Of a stretch of 17,404 nucleotides of DNA, positions 12,522-17,404 are shown piece after piece; positions within the stretch are counted from its first letter, which is position 1, and each line of letters begins with the position of its first letter. Position numbers and translations under genes: made by a program. The notes below the pieces were generated by a model, which did no database searches, was not told where the DNA came from, and saw only the letters and a list, made by a program, of their open reading frames with translations. Origin of the DNA: Paracoccaceae bacterium (GTDB taxonomy: Bacteria > Pseudomonadota > Alphaproteobacteria > Rhodobacterales > Rhodobacteraceae); assembly GCA_015487255.1 (NCBI GenBank), contig WFQA01000263.1, positions 1-17,404 on the forward strand, given 5' to 3'.

Positions 12522-15500
12522 GCCTCCCCCTGCCAGAAGGCCATGTCAGGCTTGGCGGCGCGCCTGCGGGCTATGATGCCCGGATATTGGCCGAGACCAT
12601 CACCCGCGCATCTGGCCCGGTGCTGTGCATCCTGCGCGATGACCGCCAACTGGCCGCCATGCGCGAGGCGCTTGGCTTTTTTGCCCCCGATCTGCCGGTT
12701 CATGAGTTTCCGGCATGGGATTGCCTCGCTTATGACCGTATCTCGCCCAACACCGATATCTCGGCGCGCCGCATGGCTTTTCTGGCGTCTTTTCACAATG
12801 GTGTAAGCGGCGCATGTGCGGTGTTGACCACGCTCAACGCCGCCCTGCAAAAAGTGCCGAGCCGCGATGTGATGCGGGCCTCGGCTTTCAGTGCGAAAGT
12901 CGGCAAGCAGATCAATGTCGAAAAACTCTACGCCTATCTCGAGCGCGCCGGTTTCACCCGTGCGCCCTCGGTGATGGAGCCGGGCGATTACGCCGTGCGC
13001 GGCGGGTTGATCGATATCTACCCCCCCGGCAAGACCGGCCCGATAAGGCTTGATCTGTTTGGCGATGTGCTTGACGGCGCGCGGCGGTTTGACGCCATCA
13101 ACCAGCGCAGCATCGAAAAGATCAGCCATATCGAGCTGGCCCCGGTTTCCGAGGTGGTTCTGGACCCCGAGAGCATCCAGCGTTTTCGCAGCAATTACCG
13201 GCACGAGTTTGGCGCGGCCGGGCGCGATGACCCGCTTTATGAGGCGGTATCCGAGGGCCGCAAACATCAGGGGCTGGAGCATTGGCTGCCCTATTTTTAC
13301 CAGCATCTCGATACGCTGTTTGATTACCTGAGCGGCGTGCCGGTGGTGCTGGCCGAGCAGATCATGGCCCAGGCCGAGGCGCGCTGGAATGCGGTTTCGG
13401 AGCAATACACCACCCGCAAGATGGCGGTGGATGACAAATCCCACCTCGCCACGGTTTATAAACCGGTGCCCCCCGCGCAGCTTTATCTGGCACCGGCGGC
13501 ATTTGAAGCCGCCCTTGCCGGGCGCGCCGTGCGCCAGCTTGCCAGCGGCCCGCAGCCCAGCGGCCCCGGCGTGGTGGATATGGGCGGGCGCATCGGCCGC
13601 AGCTTTGCCCCCGAGCGCCAGCAGGAAGAAGTGAGCCTTTTTGGTGCATTAGCTGATCATATTAAAGCTAAACGCAAATCCGGCCATGTGGTTCTGACCA
13701 GCTATTCCGCTGGCTCTCGCGCGCGTTTCGCCGCGCTGCTGGAGGATAGCGGCGTTGAGGGTTTCAAGGATATCCCCCATTTCCAGGATCGCGGCAAAGG
13801 GGCCTTGAGCCTCGCCATCTGGGGGCTGGAGACGGGGTTCGAGGCCCGGCTTGAAACGGGTGGGCTGACGGTGATTTCCGAGCAGGATGTGCTGGGTGAC
13901 CGCCTGATCCGCCCCGCCCGCAAGCGCCGCAAGGCCGAGAATTACCTGACCGAGGCGCAATCCCTCACCCCGGGTGACCTGATTGTGCATATCGACCACG
14001 GTATTGGCCGCTATCTGGGGCTGGAAACCATCGCCGCCGCCGGGGCACCTCATGAGTGTATCGCGCTGGAATATGCCGGTAATTCAAAGCTTTACCTGCC
14101 GGTGGAAAATATCGAACTGCTCTCGCGCTACGGCCATGAGGAAGGGATGCTCGACCGGCTGGGCGGCGGCGCGTGGCAGGCCAAAAAGGCCAGGCTCAAA
14201 GAGCGTATTCGCGAGATGGCCGACAAGCTGATCCGCGTCGCTGCCGAGCGCGCCCTGCGCAAGGGCCGCATTTTTACCCCGCCCGAAGGGCTGTGGGGTG
14301 AGTTCTGCGCCCGCTTTCCCTATAGCGAAACCGACGACCAGCTCAACGCCATCGAAGATGTGCTCAATGATATGGCTTCGGGCCAGCCGATGGACCGGCT
14401 GATTTGCGGCGATGTTGGTTTTGGCAAAACCGAAGTGGCGATGCGGGCGGCATTTGTCGCGGCGATGTCCGGCGTGCAGGTGGCGGTGATCGCCCCGACC
14501 ACGCTTTTGGCCCGGCAGCATTTCAAAAGCTTTTCCGGGCGGTTTCGCGGCCTGCCGGTGCAGGTGCGGCAGATGTCGCGCTTTGTGGGGAGCAAGGAGA
14601 TGGCCCGCACCCGCGAGGGGCTGGCGCGCGGCGAGGTGGATATCGTCATCGGCACCCATGCGCTTCTGGCCAAAAACATCCGGTTTACCAATCTGGGCAT
14701 GATCGTGATCGACGAGGAGCAGAAATTCGGCGTGGTGCATAAAGAGCGCCTGAAAGCGCTTAAATCCGAGGTGCATGTGCTGACCCTTTCCGCCACGCCC
14801 ATTCCGCGCACCCTGCAAATGGCGCTTTCGGGGGTGCGCGAGTTGAGCCTGATCGGCACCCCGCCGGTGGACCGCCTCGCCATCCGCACCTATGTTTCGG
14901 AGTTTGACCAGGTGAGCATCCGTGAGGCGCTTTTGCGCGAGCATTATCGCGGCGGGCAGAGCTTTTATGTGGTGCCAAGGGTGAAGGATATTGCCGAGAT
15001 CGAGGATTTTCTGCGCCAGCAGGTGCCGGAGGTGAAATTCGCCATTGCCCATGGCCAGATGGCAGCGGGCGAGCTGGATGACATCATGAACGGTTTTTAT
15101 GACGGGCAATATGATGTGCTGCTGGCGACCACTATAGTCGAAAGCGGCCTTGATATCCCTGCTGCCAACACCCTTATTGTGCACCGCGCCGATATGTTTG
15201 GCCTGAGCCAGCTTTACCAGATCAGGGGCAGGGTGGGCCGCTCCAAAATTCGCGCCTATGCCTATTTTACCACCAAGCCGCGCAAGCCGCTTACCGTGCA
15301 GGCCGAAAAGCGCCTCAAGGTGCTTGGCGCGCTTGATAGCCTCGGTGCGGGCTTCACCATTGCCTCGCAAGACCTCGATATCAGAGGCGCGGGCAATATT
15401 TTGGGTGACGAGCAATCCGGGCAGGTGCGCGAGGTGGGTTACGCGCTTTATCAGGAGATGCTGGAAGAGGCGATTGCCAGAATGAAGGCGGGTGAGCTTG

Positions 15501-15973
15501 AGGGGCTGTCGGATACGGATGAGCACTGGGCGCCGCAGATCAATCTTGGCGTTCCGGTGCTGATCCCGGATGATTATGTGGCTGATCTGGATGTGCGGCT
15601 CGGGCTTTACCGGCGCTTATCCGGGCTTTCGGGCAAGGTGGAGCTGGAAGGGTTTGCCGCCGAGCTGATCGACAGGTTTGGCAAGCTGCCCGGCGAGGTC
15701 AAAACCCTGATGAACATCGTGCGGATCAAAACCGCCTGCCGCAAGGCCGGTATTGCCAAGCTGGATGGCGGGCCAAAAGGGGCAACCATCCAGTTTCATA
15801 ATGACAAATTCGCCAACCCGCTGGGGCTGGTTGAGTTCATCCATGCGCAAAGCGGCCAGGCCAAGGTGCGTGATAACAAAATCGTGGTGCGCCGCGACTG
15901 GCCCAATAATGCCGCCAAGATCAAGGGCGCGTTTTCCATCGCGCAAGATCTCGCCAAGCTGGCCAGGGCCTAA
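12518..15973 (+). CDS. mfd: Transcription-repair coupling factor (Mfd)
   Basis: ATP-driven translocase that removes stalled RNA polymerase from DNA lesions and recruits UvrA for nucleotide excision repair. With the ATG at 12518 it has 1151 residues, normal for the family; 40 codons of open frame upstream belong to the preceding gene in another frame. The N-terminal UvrB-like homology region (about 1-330) includes FPAWDCLAYDRISPN and DYAVRGGLIDIYPPG. The RNA-polymerase-interaction domain (about 485-560) opens with LTPGDLIVHIDHGIGRYLGL. The RecG-like motor has Walker A GDVGFGKTEVA (about 631-641), the DEEQ box IDEEQKFGV (about 731), SATPIPRTLQM, and QIRGRVGRSK. The C-terminal TRCF domain (about 1000-1100) is complete. 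The start overlaps the preceding stop as ATGA. Its stop overlaps that of the convergent MFS gene. Confidence 0.97.
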   Translation: MSLPLPEGHVRLGGAPAGYDARILAETITRASGPVLCILRDDRQLAAMREALGFFAPDLPVHEFPAWDCLAYDRISPNTDISARRMAFLASFHNGVSGACAVLTTLNAALQKVPSRDVMRASAFSAKVGKQINVEKLYAYLERAGFTRAPSVMEPGDYAVRGGLIDIYPPGKTGPIRLDLFGDVLDGARRFDAINQRSIEKISHIELAPVSEVVLDPESIQRFRSNYRHEFGAAGRDDPLYEAVSEGRKHQGLEHWLPYFYQHLDTLFDYLSGVPVVLAEQIMAQAEARWNAVSEQYTTRKMAVDDKSHLATVYKPVPPAQLYLAPAAFEAALAGRAVRQLASGPQPSGPGVVDMGGRIGRSFAPERQQEEVSLFGALADHIKAKRKSGHVVLTSYSAGSRARFAALLEDSGVEGFKDIPHFQDRGKGALSLAIWGLETGFEARLETGGLTVISEQDVLGDRLIRPARKRRKAENYLTEAQSLTPGDLIVHIDHGIGRYLGLETIAAAGAPHECIALEYAGNSKLYLPVENIELLSRYGHEEGMLDRLGGGAWQAKKARLKERIREMADKLIRVAAERALRKGRIFTPPEGLWGEFCARFPYSETDDQLNAIEDVLNDMASGQPMDRLICGDVGFGKTEVAMRAAFVAAMSGVQVAVIAPTTLLARQHFKSFSGRFRGLPVQVRQMSRFVGSKEMARTREGLARGEVDIVIGTHALLAKNIRFTNLGMIVIDEEQKFGVVHKERLKALKSEVHVLTLSATPIPRTLQMALSGVRELSLIGTPPVDRLAIRTYVSEFDQVSIREALLREHYRGGQSFYVVPRVKDIAEIEDFLRQQVPEVKFAIAHGQMAAGELDDIMNGFYDGQYDVLLATTIVESGLDIPAANTLIVHRADMFGLSQLYQIRGRVGRSKIRAYAYFTTKPRKPLTVQAEKRLKVLGALDSLGAGFTIASQDLDIRGAGNILGDEQSGQVREVGYALYQEMLEEAIARMKAGELEGLSDTDEHWAPQINLGVPVLIPDDYVADLDVRLGLYRRLSGLSGKVELEGFAAELIDRFGKLPGEVKTLMNIVRIKTACRKAGIAKLDGGPKGATIQFHNDKFANPLGLVEFIHAQSGQAKVRDNKIVVRRDWPNNAAKIKGAFSIAQDLAKLARA

Positions 15974-17145
15974 GCGGCCCTTGCTGCTGCCCCGTAGCGG
16001 ATCACCAGCAAACAGCCCAGCCCCAGCGAGGCAATACCACCCACCAGCGGCAGGGTGGTGCCATTATATAGCAGGCCCAGCGGCACGCCAATGGCTACGG
16101 CAATCAGGGTTGAAATCGCGCCAATGATCGCCGCTGCAATCCCGGCATTTTTGCCCATCGGCTCCATGGCCAGCGCATTGACATTGCCAAATACCAAACC
16201 AACGCTGAAAAACGCCAACACCCCCCATGCCAGAAAAACCCACAGGCTCTCGGCGGTTGGAAAGAGCGCGATCAGCCCGGTATAAACCAGCGAAAACCCA
16301 ACCAGTGCCATGACCCCGCCCGTGAGCAGTTTCTGCATGCCAAAGCGCATGACCAAGCGCGCATTGAGCACCGCCGCCGCCCCGACGGCCAGCGACATAA
16401 TGGCAAAATAAAGCGGAAAAAGCGTGCCGGTGCCAAAAATATCGGTAAATATCTGTTCGGCATAGCTGAGATAGACCACAAAACCGGCAAAATTAAGCCC
16501 CGCCACCCCGGTAAAAGCCATGGTTTGCCGGTTGCGAAACACCACCCCCACCCGGCGGCCCAGATCTGCCCATGAAAAAGGCTTGCGGGATATAAGGGTC
16601 TCGGGCTGGCCAAGCGCCATCCAGAAAAAGGCAATCAGGCCAAACAGGATAAAGGCCACAAAAATCGTCTGCCAGCCCCAGGTGAGCATCACCACCTGCC
16701 CCATCAGCGGGGCCAGCGCCGGCACTAAAATAAACACCGCCATGACAAAGCTCATCACCTGCGCCATCTCGCGGCCCTTGTAAAGGTCGCGCACCATGGC
16801 AAGGCTGGCCGTGCGCGGCCCCGCCGCCCCCAGCCCTTGCAGCAGCCGCCCGGCCAGCATGGTCTCAAAATTCGGGGCCAGCAGGGAAACCGCGCTGCCC
16901 AGTATAAACAGCGCCAAGCCAAGCAGGATGGTCGGCTTGCGGCCGAGGTAATCCGATAGCGGGCCAAAAACCAGCTGCCCAAACCCGATGCCCAGAATAA
17001 ACACCGATATGATCAGCTGCACGCGATTGGCCCCGGTCAGGCCAAGTGCGCGGCCGATTTCGGGCAGGGCGGGCAGCATGGCGTCCGTGCCAAAGGCAAC
17101 CAGCGAGATCAGCATCGCCACAAGCGCTATAAAGCGGATGTTCAT
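15970..17145 (-). CDS. Bcr/CflA-family MFS multidrug efflux transporter
   Basis: A 391-residue inner-membrane transporter with about twelve hydrophobic segments. MFS motif A is visible between helices 2 and 3 (GPLSDYLGRKP), and helix 1 has the family's FGTDAMLPALP. The central GRLLQGLGAAGPRTASLAMVRDL stretch is typical of the Bcr/CflA drug:proton antiporter subfamily (motif C region). The substrate is unknown. The ATG at 17145 overlaps the TGA of the upstream DsbA-like gene (ATGA), so the two are probably translated as a coupled pair. The stop overlaps that of convergent mfd by two bases. Confidence 0.92.
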   Translation of the reverse strand: MNIRFIALVAMLISLVAFGTDAMLPALPEIGRALGLTGANRVQLIISVFILGIGFGQLVFGPLSDYLGRKPTILLGLALFILGSAVSLLAPNFETMLAGRLLQGLGAAGPRTASLAMVRDLYKGREMAQVMSFVMAVFILVPALAPLMGQVVMLTWGWQTIFVAFILFGLIAFFWMALGQPETLISRKPFSWADLGRRVGVVFRNRQTMAFTGVAGLNFAGFVVYLSYAEQIFTDIFGTGTLFPLYFAIMSLAVGAAAVLNARLVMRFGMQKLLTGGVMALVGFSLVYTGLIALFPTAESLWVFLAWGVLAFFSVGLVFGNVNALAMEPMGKNAGIAAAIIGAISTLIAVAIGVPLGLLYNGTTLPLVGGIASLGLGCLLVIRYGAAARAA

Positions 17146-17404
17146 TGCCGGGCGGCTTTAATCGCGTTGATCTCGTCAATCAGGTCCAGCCAAAAATCAG
17201 TCTCGCGCGCGCCGGTCACCACATATTGCCCGTCAATCAGAAAGGTCGGCACGCCCTTTACCCCCATTTCCCGCGCCTTTTCATCCTCGGCGCGGGTTTC
17301 GGCCGTATCGGAATCCGAGGCCAGCAGCCGCTCTACAAGCTCGCGCTCCATACCCGCAGCTTCGCCGATATCGGCAAGGATTGCCGGGTCGGAAATATCC
17401 GAGC
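17142..17404 (-). CDS. DsbA-family (FrnE-like) oxidoreductase, C-terminal part only
   Basis: The 3' end of a gene that runs off the window. The frame stays open to the last base, upstream of an internal ATG at 17351, with codons reading DISDPAILADIGEAAGMERELVERLL. The C-terminal thioredoxin-fold element GVKGVPTFLIDGQYVVTGAR carries the conserved cis-proline loop (GVPTF), followed by a terminal helix. The insertion-helix style and ending match FrnE/2-hydroxychromene-2-carboxylate-isomerase-like DsbA proteins. The CxxC or equivalent active site would be upstream and is not seen, so redox activity cannot be judged. Its stop overlaps the start of the MFS gene. Confidence 0.85.
   Translation of the reverse strand, partial: SDISDPAILADIGEAAGMERELVERLLASDSDTAETRAEDEKAREMGVKGVPTFLIDGQYVVTGARETDFWLDLIDEINAIKAARQ

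Noticed and set aside
14084..15526. Long minus-strand open frame (480 codons) opposite mfd
   Set aside because: It is antisense to an unmistakable mfd, has a His/Arg-rich composition typical of high-GC shadow frames, and shows no family motif.

Overview
The window looks like a chromosomal stretch of an alphaproteobacterium, most likely Rhodobacterales (Roseobacter/Rhodobacter group). The evidence is high-GC coding sequence, small families I know mainly from that order (DUF6477, DUF6456, the short membrane protein before mfd), a magnesium-type HemB with an Asp-rich metal loop, and a perfect FnrL/FNR-type box. Most genes are housekeeping or conserved accessory genes. No tRNA, rRNA, CRISPR array, transposase or integrase was seen.

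Layout. Positions 34-3770, all on the minus strand, read in transcription order: a periplasmic PilJ/NarX-type sensor protein, guaA, a NucS-like PD-(D/E)XK nuclease, a broken second copy of the guaA 3' end, and a small antibiotic-biosynthesis-monooxygenase (ABM) protein. A divergent MttB-family methyltransferase follows (4061-5620), with a perfect FNR box in the divergent gap. Next come DUF6477 (minus) and, divergently, a DUF6456 helix-turn-helix protein (6087-7163) that resembles GafA, the activator of the Rhodobacter gene transfer agent. Positions 7160-9848 hold four minus-strand genes: a SatD-like regulator, a DUF3307 membrane protein, an IscA/HesB-type Fe-S carrier and tpiA. A gene-free stretch with a long hairpin precedes a Tat-type Ysc84 lipoprotein and hemB (minus). 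A small membrane protein and mfd form a plus-strand pair (11973-15973). A DsbA/FrnE-like protein (cut by the window end) and a Bcr/CflA-type MFS exporter form a minus-strand pair (15970-17404).

Most interesting. (1) Immediately after guaA sits one low-GC nuclease gene flanked by two direct copies of the guaA 3' end (345-519 and 1256-1430, 175 bp each, about 86% identical, gap-free, offset 911 bp). This is the architecture left by site-specific integration into guaA, but at minimal size, with a single candidate defence gene and no integrase. (2) The SatD-like protein has nucleotide-cyclase-like N-terminal motifs and a C-terminal HTH. Between it and the DUF3307 gene lie two almost identical 20-bp palindromes around a perfect TATAAT, one of them containing the SatD stop codon. 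(3) The PilJ-type protein carries two NarX P-box-like motifs and has a well-placed FNR-box promoter, suggesting oxygen- or nitrate-linked regulation. (4) The GafA-like gene has CtrA-like half-sites in its leader.

Cooperation between genes is mostly local: translational coupling (guaA to nuclease, small membrane protein to mfd, DsbA-like to MFS) and convergent pairs whose stop codons overlap (DUF6456/tpiA, mfd/MFS).
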